A DNA stretch of 36,689 nucleotides from Bacteroidaceae bacterium (GCA_017615835.1 JAFZZI010000023.1:1-36689), one strand, 5' to 3'; shown: positions 24,639 to 33,363, counted from the first letter of the stretch. Notes: generated from the letters alone by a model not told the origin. A program made the numbers and translations.

Positions 24639-25514
24639 TTACTTCACAATACTAAGCAGTTCTACATCGAACACCAGGGCAGAGAAGGGCTTGATTACGT
24701 TGCCTCTGGCCTCGTCGCCATAAGCCTGGTCGTAGGGAATGTAAACCTCCCAGTGGGAACCCACGGGCATCATCTGCAGAATCTCCTGCCAGCCCTTGAT
24801 TACACCGGTAACAGGGAATTCCACGCCCTCTTCGCTTCTGTCGAACTCAGTACCGTCATACAGTGTTCCGATATACTTCACTTTGACCTTGTCCGTACTT
24901 ACAGGAAGCTTGCCCTTACCTTGACTGATAACCTTGTACAGTACACCGCTGGCAAGCCTTATAACGCCGTCCTCCTTAGCCTTGTCCTCAAGGAACTTCT
25001 CGCCGGCCTTCCTGAAATCACCGTACTTCTGCTCGTTAATCTCTGCAATGACCTCGTTGGCCAGAGTGTTGGCCATGGCCTCTGCCTGCATCCGGTTCAT
25101 GATAGCAAAGTCGTTCTTCGCACCCGAAATGAAAGCGTTCATGTAGTTGTCAGCGTTGAGCAACTCCTCTCCCTCGCCGAACAGCGACTCATTGTACTGG
25201 CCGATAATGTGGCCCAACTCCGAAATACCGATCTCGACACCTGCCGAGTAAGCCTTCTTGGCTGCATCATTGCTCTTCAGCGAAGAACCCTCAATGAATC
25301 CTTTGACAAACTGATCCATATAGGCAGTGTCAACCTGCATCTGTCCGGCCAGATACTCAATGAAACCATTGGTACGTGCCATTCCAAGAGCGTATGACAG
25401 ACTGTCAATCTTGTTGTTGAATACCGGCTTTACGGGTTTGGCAACACTGCTGCCGCATGAAGATACCGTCACCATAAGCGCAACTGCGCAGATGACTACT
25501 GAAAACTTTCTCAT
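24639..25514 (-). CDS. FKBP-type peptidyl-prolyl isomerase lipoprotein
   Basis: A 291-residue lipoprotein with the signal peptide ending VTVSSC (C20). It should act in the periplasm or at the outer membrane as a prolyl isomerase and folding helper. The N-terminal FkpA-like helical dimerisation domain (SLSYALGMARTNGFIE onward) comes first. The C-terminal FKBP domain is complete: VKVKYIGTLYDGTEFDRS, then GVIKGWQEILQMMPVGSHWEVYIPYDQAYGD and a final LVFDVELLSI. The reading frame is open for 51 bases upstream, but the ATG at 25514 gives the proper signal peptide. It has its own promoter and terminator. Confidence 0.93.
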   Translation of the reverse strand: MRKFSVVICAVALMVTVSSCGSSVAKPVKPVFNNKIDSLSYALGMARTNGFIEYLAGQMQVDTAYMDQFVKGFIEGSSLKSNDAAKKAYSAGVEIGISELGHIIGQYNESLFGEGEELLNADNYMNAFISGAKNDFAIMNRMQAEAMANTLANEVIAEINEQKYGDFRKAGEKFLEDKAKEDGVIRLASGVLYKVISQGKGKLPVSTDKVKVKYIGTLYDGTEFDRSEEGVEFPVTGVIKGWQEILQMMPVGSHWEVYIPYDQAYGDEARGNVIKPFSALVFDVELLSIVK

Positions 25515-25562
25515 TTTTCTATTTAATTGGTTCATTAATGTCATTTTTGACCGTTTGGCCGG

Positions 25563-25570
25563 CAAAATTA
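25563..25570 (-). promoter_or_regulatory. -7 element TAATTTTG of the FKBP promoter
   Basis: Exact match on the minus strand. A TTTC at the -33 position lies 19 bases upstream, inside the end of the transporter gene. Leader of about 40 bases. Confidence 0.62.
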
Positions 25571-25582
25571 CATCTTTTTCCG

Positions 25583-27295
25583 TTACAATGAAACTTTTTG
25601 TCCGCTTCGGGCCTCATATACATTGATTACATAGTCGCCTATCTTCTCGAAATCGCCTATCAGGTCGATATAGTAAACACCCATCTGGTACGGATACTTG
25701 TGGTCATCGACGTCAGCCACATTCTTGTCCCGCAGTCTGGTACGGTAGTTGTTTATCTCAGCCTCCTTGTTCAGGATGCTGTTCGGATCGATGCTTTCCT
25801 TATCCCTCAGATACCTGTTCATCATCTCCAGATGCTCGTGAACCAGCCCCATCATGCTCTCAATATGCGAGTACTGCTCCTCTGTAAAGTCATCCTTCTC
25901 CTTGAATTTCCGGTTCAGCGTACGCGCCAGATTGTAGTTGCTGTCGCAGATGCTCTCAATTTCCGAAATCTCGCGCAGCATACTCTGCAGTTTCATCTTA
26001 CTCTCAGCGCTCAGACGTCCTTCCGACACCTTTGACAGATAGGCCGCTATCTCTACCTCCATGCGGTCGCTTATTCCTTCGTATTTCTCAATCCTCGAGA
26101 ACAGCTTGTTGAACTCATCACCGTCCTTCAGATGCAGAAGCGTACCTATAAGTTCGTACATTCTGACAGCCCTGTCTGCGTAGTGGCTGATCTCCTTCTT
26201 CGCCTCGAGCAGCGACAACTCGGCAGTTGACAGCAGACCGTTCGGGATGAATCTCAGGCGGAAGTCCTCATCCTCTTCCTTCGACTTGATCAGCCGGCAG
26301 ACAAATTTCTCAATCGACTTCGTGAACCAAATCAGAATCAGGGTGTTTATCACGTTGAATGCCGTATGGAAAGTGGCCAGCACGTAGGTAAGTTTCGAGT
26401 TCAGCATCGCCACGTCGTCAGCCGACATGTTCGAGTGGTCAGTGTCGGGCTCGATACCCCAGATGTTGCACGCCATTCTCACGAACGGCCTGAACAGAAT
26501 CAGCACCCAGATTACGCCGAACAGGTTGAACAGCAGGTGGGCCAGTGCGGCTCTCCGGGCCTGCGTGTTCGCCGAAAGTGCCGCAATATTTGACGTCAGC
26601 GTCGTTCCTATGTTCTCGCCCAGTACCAGTGCTATACCCTGATAGATTGACAGGACACCAGTCGAGCACATAATCATTGTAATGGCCATAATCGCAGCCG
26701 AAGACTGTACGCAGAGAGTCAGCAGTCCGCCTATCAGCACATACAGAATCACTGACATGAACCCCCATTCGCCAGTCAGGGTGAAAAAGTTGACCACCGC
26801 AGGGTTATCCTGCAGATTCATGTCTGCAGCATGTGTGCGCAGTGTCACAAGCCCCAGAAACATAAAGGCGAATCCGAAAAGGAACTCGCCGAACGACTTG
26901 TGGTCGCTGTTGCTTGAGAATATGAAGGGGATTGCACATGCGAATATCAGCCACGAGAGCTGCGACAGGTCAACCGATCCCACCAGTGCTATGATCCATG
27001 CCGTAAAGGTTGTCCCTATGTTGGCACCCATGATTACCGTGATAGCCTGCAGAAGCGTCAGCACCTCGGCATTCACGAAGCTGACCGTCATAAGCGTGGT
27101 AGCCGTCGATGACTGTACAGCCGCCGTCACCACTGCACCGGTCAGCACGCCGGTGAAGCGGTTGTTCGTAATGGCTCCCAAAATCTTTCTGAGTGATTTT
27201 CCGGCGAACTTCTGGACTCCCTCGCTCATGCTCTTCATACCGAACATCAGCAGCGCCAGACAGCCGATTACCTTGATAATGTCAAGAATTGTCAT
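25583..27295 (-). CDS. Na/Pi cotransporter family protein with a PhoU-like C-terminus
   Basis: A 570-residue inner-membrane protein. The first two thirds is an Na/Pi cotransporter (SLC34/NptA-like) with two inverted halves. Each half has the signature pair: QSSTATTLMTVSF with GANIGTTFTAW, and QSSAAIMAITMIM with GENIGTTLTSN. The last 200 residues are helical and PhoU-like (SLLEAKKEISHYADRAVRMY, then a DLIGDFEKIGDYVINVYEARSG ending), a regulatory domain typical of bacterial members. I set the start at the ATG 93 bases inside the open frame because it begins the first membrane helix and follows the promoter. Confidence 0.93.
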   Translation of the reverse strand: MTILDIIKVIGCLALLMFGMKSMSEGVQKFAGKSLRKILGAITNNRFTGVLTGAVVTAAVQSSTATTLMTVSFVNAEVLTLLQAITVIMGANIGTTFTAWIIALVGSVDLSQLSWLIFACAIPFIFSSNSDHKSFGEFLFGFAFMFLGLVTLRTHAADMNLQDNPAVVNFFTLTGEWGFMSVILYVLIGGLLTLCVQSSAAIMAITMIMCSTGVLSIYQGIALVLGENIGTTLTSNIAALSANTQARRAALAHLLFNLFGVIWVLILFRPFVRMACNIWGIEPDTDHSNMSADDVAMLNSKLTYVLATFHTAFNVINTLILIWFTKSIEKFVCRLIKSKEEDEDFRLRFIPNGLLSTAELSLLEAKKEISHYADRAVRMYELIGTLLHLKDGDEFNKLFSRIEKYEGISDRMEVEIAAYLSKVSEGRLSAESKMKLQSMLREISEIESICDSNYNLARTLNRKFKEKDDFTEEQYSHIESMMGLVHEHLEMMNRYLRDKESIDPNSILNKEAEINNYRTRLRDKNVADVDDHKYPYQMGVYYIDLIGDFEKIGDYVINVYEARSGQKVSL

Positions 27296-27323
27296 TTCTA
27301 AAAGGGTGTATTCTTTCTTCCGG

Positions 27324-27355
27324 ATTGTCCGAATAGTAAAAATTAAGTAATTTTG
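27324..27355 (+). promoter_or_regulatory. Promoter of rpoN
   Basis: ATTG (-33) ending at 27327, exactly 20 bases of spacer, then TAATTTTG at 27348-27355. Leader of about 75 bases before the rpoN ATG. Confidence 0.72.
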
Positions 27356-27385
27356 GACGTGATAACCGGACCTCGGAGACTGATG

Positions 27386-27393
27386 CAAAGATA
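27386..27393 (-). promoter_or_regulatory. -7 element TATCTTTG of the Na/Pi transporter promoter
   Basis: Exact minus-strand match within the 140-base divergent gap. The transporter leader would be about 85 bases. The rpoN and transporter transcripts overlap in this gap. Confidence 0.6.
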
Positions 27394-27435
27394 GTAAGAT
27401 TTCGCAATTCAGGAATGATAAGACAGTGAATAATT

Positions 27436-28926
27436 ATGTCGTCAAAATATAATTCACAGACACAGTCGCAGGTGCAGTCGCAGACACAGATGCAGACTCT
27501 CTCGCCCCAACAGTTGCTTGAGGTACAGCTCCTTCAGCTTAACGTTGCAGGTCTTGAGAATCGCATCCAGGCCGAACTTCTTGATAACGAGGCCCTTGAG
27601 ATTTCCGATGGTGCTGAAGACCGTTATGACGACACTCCAGCCTCCGAGGACGGATCCGACAGCGACTCCCCGGACGGGTGGGGCGATATTACAGAGCATG
27701 ACGACCATACCGCCGACTATCTCAGCCCCGATGACATACCCGACTACTCGTACGACCCGTCTGCTCCCAAGTCTGTATCTGCCCAGGCTGCTGAGATACC
27801 CATCTCAGACAGCATCTCGTTCTACGATACAATCAGAGAGCAGCTGGGCGAACATGACCTCACGCCTCGCCAGCGCGTTATCGCCGAATACATTATCGGC
27901 TCTCTTAACGATGACGGCCTGCTGGACAAGACTCTTTCCGCCATATCGACCGAAATGGCAGTCCAGTCAGTCGCCGATGCCGACGAGTCCGAGATAGAGG
28001 AGGTGCTGGGCATCATACAGCAGTTCGATCCCCCAGGCATAGGGGCACGCGACCTTCGTGAGTGCCTTCTCATACAACTTCGCCGCAAGTCCCCGTCCGC
28101 CATCCGCGACCTTGCGGTCCGCATAGTCAACGACAGCCTGGATGACGTCCGTAACAAACGCCCCGACCGCTGTGCCAGGCGTCTCGGAGCCGACCTTGAC
28201 GACGTCTCTGCCGCATTCGACCTCATAATGCATCTCAATCCCCGTCCCGGCAACACCCTCGGTGAAACTGAAGGTCGCGGCAGCAGTGCCATCATACCCG
28301 ATTTCTTTGTCCAAAGCTATGACGGTGCCGTCCAGACCACGCTCCTCACTGGAGGCATACCGCGACTCAGGGTAAGCCCCAGTTTCACCCAGACCCTTGA
28401 TGCACAGATCAGGGGCAAAGACAGCGACGTACGGAACGCTGCCCAGTTCATACGCCGCCAGATAGACGGAGCACAGGGCTTCATCAATGCCATACAGCAG
28501 CGCGAGCGCACCCTCACGCGAATCATCCGCGCCATAGCCCGCCGTCAGGAAGAGTACTTCGCAACCGGTGACGAAAGCCGTCTCAGGCCCATGATACTCA
28601 AGGACATCGCCGACGATACCGGATTCGACATTTCGACCGTCTCGCGTGCCGTCAGCGGCAAGTACGCCGACACCGAGTTCGGTCTTGTCAGCCTCAAGTC
28701 CCTCTTCACGGATGGAGTGGCTTCTGCCGACGGCAGTCTCGTCTCAGTCCGCGAAATTCACCGCATCCTGCGTGAGGCTGTTTCGTCCGAAAAGTCCTCC
28801 GATCCCCTTACTGACGGACAGCTGGCTGATATCCTGGCCGCCCAGGGATATGTTGTCGCCCGTCGCACCGTAGCCAAATACCGCGAGCAGCTGGGTATCC
28901 CTGTCAGCCGCCTGCGCCGAAAATGA
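27436..28926 (+). CDS. rpoN: RNA polymerase sigma-54 factor
   Basis: A 496-residue alternative sigma factor that needs an AAA+ activator to open promoters. Region I is Gln-rich (SQTQSQVQSQTQMQTLSPQQLLEVQLLQL). An acidic, poorly conserved region II linker follows at about 50-115. The core-binding domain has RQRVIAEYIIGSLNDDGLL and FDPPGIGARDLRECLLIQL. The helix-turn-helix region (LKDIADDTGFDISTVSRAVSGKY) and the RpoN box ARRTVAKYR (475-483) close the protein. All regions are present, so it should work. No sigma-54 activator is encoded in the window. ispG follows after 15 bases. Confidence 0.97.
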   Translation: MSSKYNSQTQSQVQSQTQMQTLSPQQLLEVQLLQLNVAGLENRIQAELLDNEALEISDGAEDRYDDTPASEDGSDSDSPDGWGDITEHDDHTADYLSPDDIPDYSYDPSAPKSVSAQAAEIPISDSISFYDTIREQLGEHDLTPRQRVIAEYIIGSLNDDGLLDKTLSAISTEMAVQSVADADESEIEEVLGIIQQFDPPGIGARDLRECLLIQLRRKSPSAIRDLAVRIVNDSLDDVRNKRPDRCARRLGADLDDVSAAFDLIMHLNPRPGNTLGETEGRGSSAIIPDFFVQSYDGAVQTTLLTGGIPRLRVSPSFTQTLDAQIRGKDSDVRNAAQFIRRQIDGAQGFINAIQQRERTLTRIIRAIARRQEEYFATGDESRLRPMILKDIADDTGFDISTVSRAVSGKYADTEFGLVSLKSLFTDGVASADGSLVSVREIHRILREAVSSEKSSDPLTDGQLADILAAQGYVVARRTVAKYREQLGIPVSRLRRK

Positions 28927-28941
28927 CAAAACAACCGGAAA

Positions 28942-30336
28942 ATGTACAGCAGAAGAAAAAGCAGCCAGGTCAATGTCGGAGGAGTCCCTCTCGGAGATGA
29001 CAACCCCATCCGTGTACAGTCAATGACGACCACCCCCACCATGGATACCGACGCCTGCGTCGGACAGGCTGTCCGCATCATTGAAGCAGGGGGCGAATAT
29101 GTACGCATGACTACCCAGGGCACCCGCGAGGCCGAGAATATGCGCAATATCCGCGCCGCCCTTCATGCAAGGGGATATGACACCCCTCTCGTGGCCGATG
29201 TCCACTTCAACCCTGCCGTTGCCGACGTTGCAGCCCGCTATGTACAGAAAGTCCGCATCAACCCCGGCAACTACGTCGATCCTGCACGCACCTTCCGTCA
29301 CCTGGAGTACACCGACAGCGAATATGCCGCCGAACTCCGCAAGATACGCGACCGCTTCATCCCGTTTCTGGACATCTGCCGCAGCCACGGTACCGCCATC
29401 CGCATCGGCGTCAACCATGGTTCGCTCTCCGACCGCATCATGAGCCGCTACGGCAATACCCCTGCCGGCATGGTCGAAAGCAGTATGGAATTCCTGCGCA
29501 TCTGCGCAGAACAGTCATTCGGCGACGTTGTCATCTCCATCAAGGCCAGCAACACCGTCGTCATGGTACAGACCGTCCGTCTCCTTGTCAGCCGGATGGA
29601 TAGCGAAGGTATGTCATTCCCCATACATCTTGGCGTCACCGAAGCCGGCGAGGGCGAGGACGGACGCATCAAGAGTGCCGTAGGCATCGGAGCCCTTCTG
29701 GCAGAAGGCATCGGCGATACCGTTCGCGTCTCGCTCTCCGAGGCCCCCGAGAAGGAAATACCCGTAGCCCGGAAACTTGTCGCCTATGCCCCCGAGAGCA
29801 ACCTCCGCAGGGCAGCCGCAAAAGCCGCCGTCACCGACGACACCATAACCTTGAAGTACGACGAGTCCAGTCTCGAGGATTTCCAGCTCAAGGCTGCCAT
29901 GGATGCCGGTGCTCTTCTTATAGACGGTTTCGCCCGGGAACTCAGGCTCATCAGCCTCAACCCTGCAGTCACCCAGGCTCAGGCCGACGACACAGCCGAA
30001 GCCATCCTGCAGGCAGCCCGCGTAAAGTTCACACGCACTGAGTACATCTCATGTCCCGGCTGTGGACGCACCCTCTACGACCTCGAAAGTACCATTGCCC
30101 GCATAAAGGCAGCCACCACCCATCTTAAAGGTCTGAAGATAGCCATCATGGGCTGCATAGTCAACGGCCCCGGCGAGATGGCTGATGCCGATTACGGCTA
30201 TGTGGGAGCGGGCAGGGGACGCATCAGCCTCTACCGGGGCAAGGAGTGCATCGAAAAAAACATACCGGAAGCCGATGCTGTTGACCGGCTTCTGGCACTC
30301 ATTGAATCGGATTCTGTGTCCGGTCAGCCCAGATAG
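28942..30336 (+). CDS. ispG: 4-hydroxy-3-methylbut-2-enyl diphosphate synthase, shortened insert form
   Basis: A 464-residue Fe-S enzyme of the MEP isoprenoid pathway that converts MEcPP to HMBPP. The TIM barrel is intact (NPIRVQSMTTTPTMDTDA, ADVHFNPAVA, RINPGNY, IRIGVNHGSL). The C-terminal Fe-S domain has CPGCGRTLYDLE (cysteines near 370 and 373) and a third Cys near 405 in IMGCIVNGPGEMADADYGYVG. E. coli IspG is about 370 residues, while Bacteroidetes and plant forms carry a large extra domain and reach about 600 or more. Here only a reduced insert remains between the barrel and Fe-S domains (about 265-365). Likely co-transcribed with rpoN. The 3' end overlaps gdhA by 13 bases. Confidence 0.94.
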   Translation: MYSRRKSSQVNVGGVPLGDDNPIRVQSMTTTPTMDTDACVGQAVRIIEAGGEYVRMTTQGTREAENMRNIRAALHARGYDTPLVADVHFNPAVADVAARYVQKVRINPGNYVDPARTFRHLEYTDSEYAAELRKIRDRFIPFLDICRSHGTAIRIGVNHGSLSDRIMSRYGNTPAGMVESSMEFLRICAEQSFGDVVISIKASNTVVMVQTVRLLVSRMDSEGMSFPIHLGVTEAGEGEDGRIKSAVGIGALLAEGIGDTVRVSLSEAPEKEIPVARKLVAYAPESNLRRAAAKAAVTDDTITLKYDESSLEDFQLKAAMDAGALLIDGFARELRLISLNPAVTQAQADDTAEAILQAARVKFTRTEYISCPGCGRTLYDLESTIARIKAATTHLKGLKIAIMGCIVNGPGEMADADYGYVGAGRGRISLYRGKECIEKNIPEADAVDRLLALIESDSVSGQPR

Positions 30337-31661
30337 CCCTCCTCGAGCATTGCCTGCGCCACCTTCATGAATCCTGCCACATTGGCTCCCTTCATGTAGT
30401 TGATATAGCCGTCGGGTTCGGTACCGTATTTCACGCACTGCTGGTGGATATCCGACATAATGGTGTGCAGCCTTGCGTCCACCTCGTCGGCCGACCACGA
30501 AAAATGCATCGCGTTCTGTGTCATCTCAAGTCCCGATGTCGCCACGCCTCCGGCGTTCACCGCCTTGCCGGGTCCGTACAGTACCCGGGCCTCAATGAAG
30601 GCGTCCACCGCTTCGGGACGGCAGCCCATGTTCGATACCTCTGCCACGCACTGCACGCCATTGTCTATCAGCTGGCGGGCGTCGTCGCCATCCAGTTCAT
30701 TCTGTGTGGCGCACGGCATCGCAATGTCCACCTTGCGCTCCCACGGCTTGCGTCCGGCAAAGAACTCGGCCCCGAACTTCCTGGCGAAAGGCTCTACCAC
30801 GTCATTGTTCGAAGCCCTCAGTTGCAGCATATACTCAATCTTCTCGTCATTCAGGCCATCCTTGTCAAACACATACCCGTCAGGCCCCGACAGAGTCACT
30901 ACCCGTGCCCCCAGCTGGGTCGCCTTCTTTGCAGCGCCCCAGGCGACATTTCCGAAACCGCTCACGGCCACAGTCTTGCCCTTCAGATCCTTGCCTGCGG
31001 CCTCCAGCATCTGCTTCACGAAATACAGCGCACCGTATCCCGTCGCTTCAGGCCTCACCTTCGAGCCTCCGAAAGTCAGCCCCTTGCCCGTAAGCACTCC
31101 GGTATTCTCACGTGCCAGTTTCTTGTACATGGCGTAGAGATAACCGATTTCGCGTGCCCCTACACCTATGTCACCTGCCGGAACATCCGTGTCAGGCCCT
31201 ATATAGCGCCACAGTTCCAGCATGAAACTATGGCAGAAACGCTCTATCTCGGCCTCTGAGCGTCCTCTTGCCGAAAAGTCCGAACCTCCCTTTCCGCCGC
31301 CCATCGGCAGTGTAGTCAGCGCGTTCTTGAAAGTCTGCTCAAATCCCAGGAACTTCAGAATCGACAGATTCACCGACGAGTGGAACCTCAGGCCACCCTT
31401 GTACGGTCCTATCGAGTTGTTGAACTGCACACGATAGCCCGTGTTAACGTGAATCTCGCCGTTGTCGTCAGTCCAGGGCACCTTGAACGTGAAAATCCTG
31501 TCAGGCTCGACAAGCCTCTCCACAATCCTTGCCTGCTCAAACTCAGGGTGCATGTTGTACACCGGCTCCACGCTCGTCAGAACTTCGCGCACAGCCTGCA
31601 GATACTCTTTCTCTCCCGGATGCCTCCTTTCGAGGTCGGCCATAATAGCGTTCACCTTCAT
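30324..31661 (-). CDS. gdhA: Glutamate dehydrogenase, hexameric NAD(P) type
   Basis: A 445-residue cytoplasmic enzyme that makes glutamate from 2-oxoglutarate and ammonia, the main ammonia-assimilation route in many Bacteroidales. The substrate-binding part has NTGYRVQFNNSIGPYKGGLRFH and the catalytic Lys region LPMGGGKGGSDF. A Rossmann domain (VAVSGFGNVAWGAAKKA) binds the nucleotide. PCATQNELDGDDA and the C-terminal MKGANVAGFMKVAQAM are typical. Length is exactly that of the 50-kDa family. The frame is open another 297 bases upstream, but the ATG at 31661 matches the conserved start and follows the two -7 boxes. NADP versus NAD preference cannot be told by eye. Confidence 0.96.
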   Translation of the reverse strand: MKVNAIMADLERRHPGEKEYLQAVREVLTSVEPVYNMHPEFEQARIVERLVEPDRIFTFKVPWTDDNGEIHVNTGYRVQFNNSIGPYKGGLRFHSSVNLSILKFLGFEQTFKNALTTLPMGGGKGGSDFSARGRSEAEIERFCHSFMLELWRYIGPDTDVPAGDIGVGAREIGYLYAMYKKLARENTGVLTGKGLTFGGSKVRPEATGYGALYFVKQMLEAAGKDLKGKTVAVSGFGNVAWGAAKKATQLGARVVTLSGPDGYVFDKDGLNDEKIEYMLQLRASNNDVVEPFARKFGAEFFAGRKPWERKVDIAMPCATQNELDGDDARQLIDNGVQCVAEVSNMGCRPEAVDAFIEARVLYGPGKAVNAGGVATSGLEMTQNAMHFSWSADEVDARLHTIMSDIHQQCVKYGTEPDGYINYMKGANVAGFMKVAQAMLEEGYLG

Positions 31662-31696
31662 AACCCTACACTTTTGCTGAAAACAATTACTGTAAA

Positions 31697-31714
31697 CAAA
31701 TATACGCAAATATA
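31697..31714 (-). promoter_or_regulatory. Two tandem -7 elements before gdhA
   Basis: Minus-strand TATATTTG occurs twice, at 31707-31714 and 31697-31704, ten bases apart in the repeated word TATATTTG(C/T). Either could serve, giving leaders of about 38 or 28 bases. Confidence 0.6.
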
Positions 31715-31810
31715 AGTGACTGCTGACTGAAAACTGCATATTTTTGCACAAATCGGGCCATACCCCGGTTTTTATGGCAGCAAGTTCTTTTTTCTTCTCT
31801 TGCTTTGCAC

Positions 31811-31818
31811 TAAATTTG
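31811..31818 (+). promoter_or_regulatory. -7 element TAAATTTG before purE
   Basis: Exact TAnnTTTG match, 20 bases before the purE ATG, so the leader would be very short. A second, weaker candidate, TTGCTTTG, lies at 31800-31807. Confidence 0.5.
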
Positions 31819-31838
31819 TCAGACAAACGACAATCAGA

Positions 31839-32345
31839 ATGGAACCATTGGTAAGCATTATCATGGGCAGTACCTCCGACCTGCCCGTTATGGAAAAGGC
31901 CGCAGCCTTCCTTGACAGCATGCAGATACCCTTTGAGATGAATGCCCTTTCGGCTCACCGGACTCCCGAAGCCGTAGAGTCCTTTGCCAGACAGGCCTCC
32001 GGACGTGGTATCCGTGTCATAATAGCAGGTGCCGGCATGGCAGCAGCCTTGCCTGGCGTCATTGCCGCCAACACCACGCTTCCTGTAATAGGTGTCCCTG
32101 TCAAGGGCATGCTTGACGGACTCGATGCAATGCTCTCCATCATCCAGATGCCTCCCGGCATTCCGGTTGCCACAGTCGGTGTCAACGGAGCCCAGAATGC
32201 TGCCATTCTCGCTGCCCAGATGCTTGCCCTCAGCGATGAAGGACTTGCCTCGCGGCTCACTGCCTATAAACTCGGCCTGAAACAGAAAATAGAGAAAGCC
32301 AATGCCGACCTTGCGCAGGTCAGCTACGACTTCAAGACTAACTGA
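31839..32345 (+). CDS. purE: N5-carboxyaminoimidazole ribonucleotide mutase
   Basis: A 168-residue cytoplasmic enzyme of purine synthesis. Class I PurE moves the carboxyl group of N5-CAIR to give CAIR. Motifs: SIIMGSTSDLPVM at the N-terminus, NALSAHRTPEAV with the catalytic His, and GAGMAAALPGVIAANTTLPVIGVP. Length fits class I. No purK is adjacent in this window. I chose the ATG at 31839 because the 13 codons upstream overlap the promoter and show no conservation pattern I recognise. Confidence 0.95.
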   Translation: MEPLVSIIMGSTSDLPVMEKAAAFLDSMQIPFEMNALSAHRTPEAVESFARQASGRGIRVIIAGAGMAAALPGVIAANTTLPVIGVPVKGMLDGLDAMLSIIQMPPGIPVATVGVNGAQNAAILAAQMLALSDEGLASRLTAYKLGLKQKIEKANADLAQVSYDFKTN

Positions 32346-32354
32346 AAAGGTTTT

Positions 32355-32369
32355 CCGGATATAATCCGG
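32355..32369. terminator. Small hairpin between purE and the convergent kinase gene
   Basis: CCGGAT-ata-ATCCGG forms a 6-bp stem in the 37-base gap between converging genes. TTTT lies on one side and a pyrimidine-rich stretch on the other, so it could act weakly in both directions. Confidence 0.35.
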
Positions 32370-32382
32370 TCTCTCCCTCTGG

Positions 32383-33210
32383 TCAGAAGGAGCGTTTGAA
32401 CAGCGGTGACAGTTGCTTTACCATGCTCACGGCGTTCCTTGCCCCGGGCATGAAGTCCACGAACAGCAGCAGAATGAAACCTGCCGCACAACTCAGTTCA
32501 TACTCGTCGAACGGACAGCCTTCCTTTGACATCTCCCAGCAGCGCATGACGTCTGCCCTTCCCATGTGGAAAACACCGTCGATTGCTCCTTCAGGCAGAT
32601 AGTGCGACATGAAGAACCACTGACCCCAGTCATAGACAGGGCTGCCGTATGCGAAGCCGCCAAGGTCTATCGCGAAGTCGCCCTTTGCCGAGGTAATAAA
32701 GTTCCCGGGATGGAAATCACCGTGCAGGCATGTCGTGACCTTCGGAACACTCCCGATGAACTGTCTGATGCACTCCTTGTCAAAGTCGTTGTACTCCTCA
32801 ATCTGCTGCATCCTGTCCAACAGTTTCCTCTCTATTGACGGAAACCTCTGCGTGTCGCATTCGGTAGAGTGGATGATCCTGCCCAGACGGACGAACTTTT
32901 TCATGTAGGGCTCCATCAGGCTCCTGTCTTCCGAAATAGCCCTGCTCAGCGACTTCTTCCCTTCGATGTACTGGTACAGTGCACCTATGCCTCCGCTTTT
33001 GAGCCTGACGAGGCCGCCCGGTTCCGGTGTAGGAATTCCCATGTCGAACACGGCCTTCGAAATGGCCTGGTCGGCTTCCTGAATCTTCTGCTCGTCCTCA
33101 CCCATAGTGAGGTAACTCTTGAGCATCCACCTGCCGTCCGGGCTGATGTAGTTGCTGGACGACGGACGCTGGCTCAGAATACTCCAGCCGCTGATATCAA
33201 TGACTTCCAT
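32383..33210 (-). CDS. Aminoglycoside-phosphotransferase-like kinase, substrate unknown
   Basis: A 275-residue protein with the APH/choline-kinase fold. The catalytic loop is LHGDFHPGNF, and the metal-binding DFG-equivalent is FAIDLGGFAYGSPVYDWGQW. The N-terminal lobe has WMLKSYLTMGEDE, giving a likely ATP-binding Lys. It resembles the uncharacterised family of putative sugar or small-molecule kinases common in Bacteroidales. Antibiotic resistance is not implied. The start is the ATG at 33210; the frame extends upstream into the tRNA-Arg gene, which cannot be coding. The tRNA ends 32 bases before the start, so the two may share a transcript. Confidence 0.8.
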   Translation of the reverse strand: MEVIDISGWSILSQRPSSSNYISPDGRWMLKSYLTMGEDEQKIQEADQAISKAVFDMGIPTPEPGGLVRLKSGGIGALYQYIEGKKSLSRAISEDRSLMEPYMKKFVRLGRIIHSTECDTQRFPSIERKLLDRMQQIEEYNDFDKECIRQFIGSVPKVTTCLHGDFHPGNFITSAKGDFAIDLGGFAYGSPVYDWGQWFFMSHYLPEGAIDGVFHMGRADVMRCWEMSKEGCPFDEYELSCAAGFILLLFVDFMPGARNAVSMVKQLSPLFKRSF

Positions 33211-33242
33211 AAGATAAGAGAGAATAGGAAAAACAAACTGTG

Positions 33243-33314
33243 TACCTCCGCTGGGAATCGAACCCAAATTTAAAGTTTAGGAAACTTCCGTTCTATCCAT
33301 TGAACTACAGAGGC
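33243..33314 (-). tRNA. tRNA-Arg(CCT)
   Basis: A 72-nt cloverleaf on the minus strand: acceptor stem GCCTCTG/CGGAGGT, anticodon stem GAAGT/ACTTT with loop TTCCTAA (anticodon CCT, reading AGG), T stem TTGGG/CCCAG with TTCGATT. The discriminator is A and CCA is not encoded. The sequence resembles the usual Bacteroidales tRNA-Arg(CCT). Confidence 0.93.
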
Positions 33315-33329
33315 ATCGGCTTCTCTTCG

Positions 33330-33363
33330 CAAAGGTAATGCTTTTCCTTTAACTGACCGCAAA
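33330..33363 (-). promoter_or_regulatory. Promoter of tRNA-Arg
   Basis: Minus-strand TTTG (33360-33363), 22-base spacer, TACCTTTG (33330-33337, exact -7). The start would be about 9 bases before the mature tRNA. Confidence 0.7.

Noticed and set aside
27445-27522. Gln/Ser/Thr repeat at the start of rpoN as a phase-variable tract
   Set aside because: Codons are imperfectly repeated, and Gln-rich region I is normal for sigma-54 proteins.
30444-31259. 271-codon open frame on the plus strand
   Set aside because: Antisense to gdhA, which is fully supported by motifs.
31662-31958. 99-codon N-terminal extension of gdhA
   Set aside because: It covers the gdhA promoter and overlaps purE; the 445-residue form has the normal family length.
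32383-33210. Aminoglycoside resistance gene
   Set aside because: Only the general kinase fold is shared; the sequence fits a widespread Bacteroidales housekeeping-type family, and no mobile context is seen.
33211-33267. Upstream extension of the kinase-like gene
   Set aside because: It runs into the tRNA-Arg gene; the ATG at 33210 gives a sensible start.
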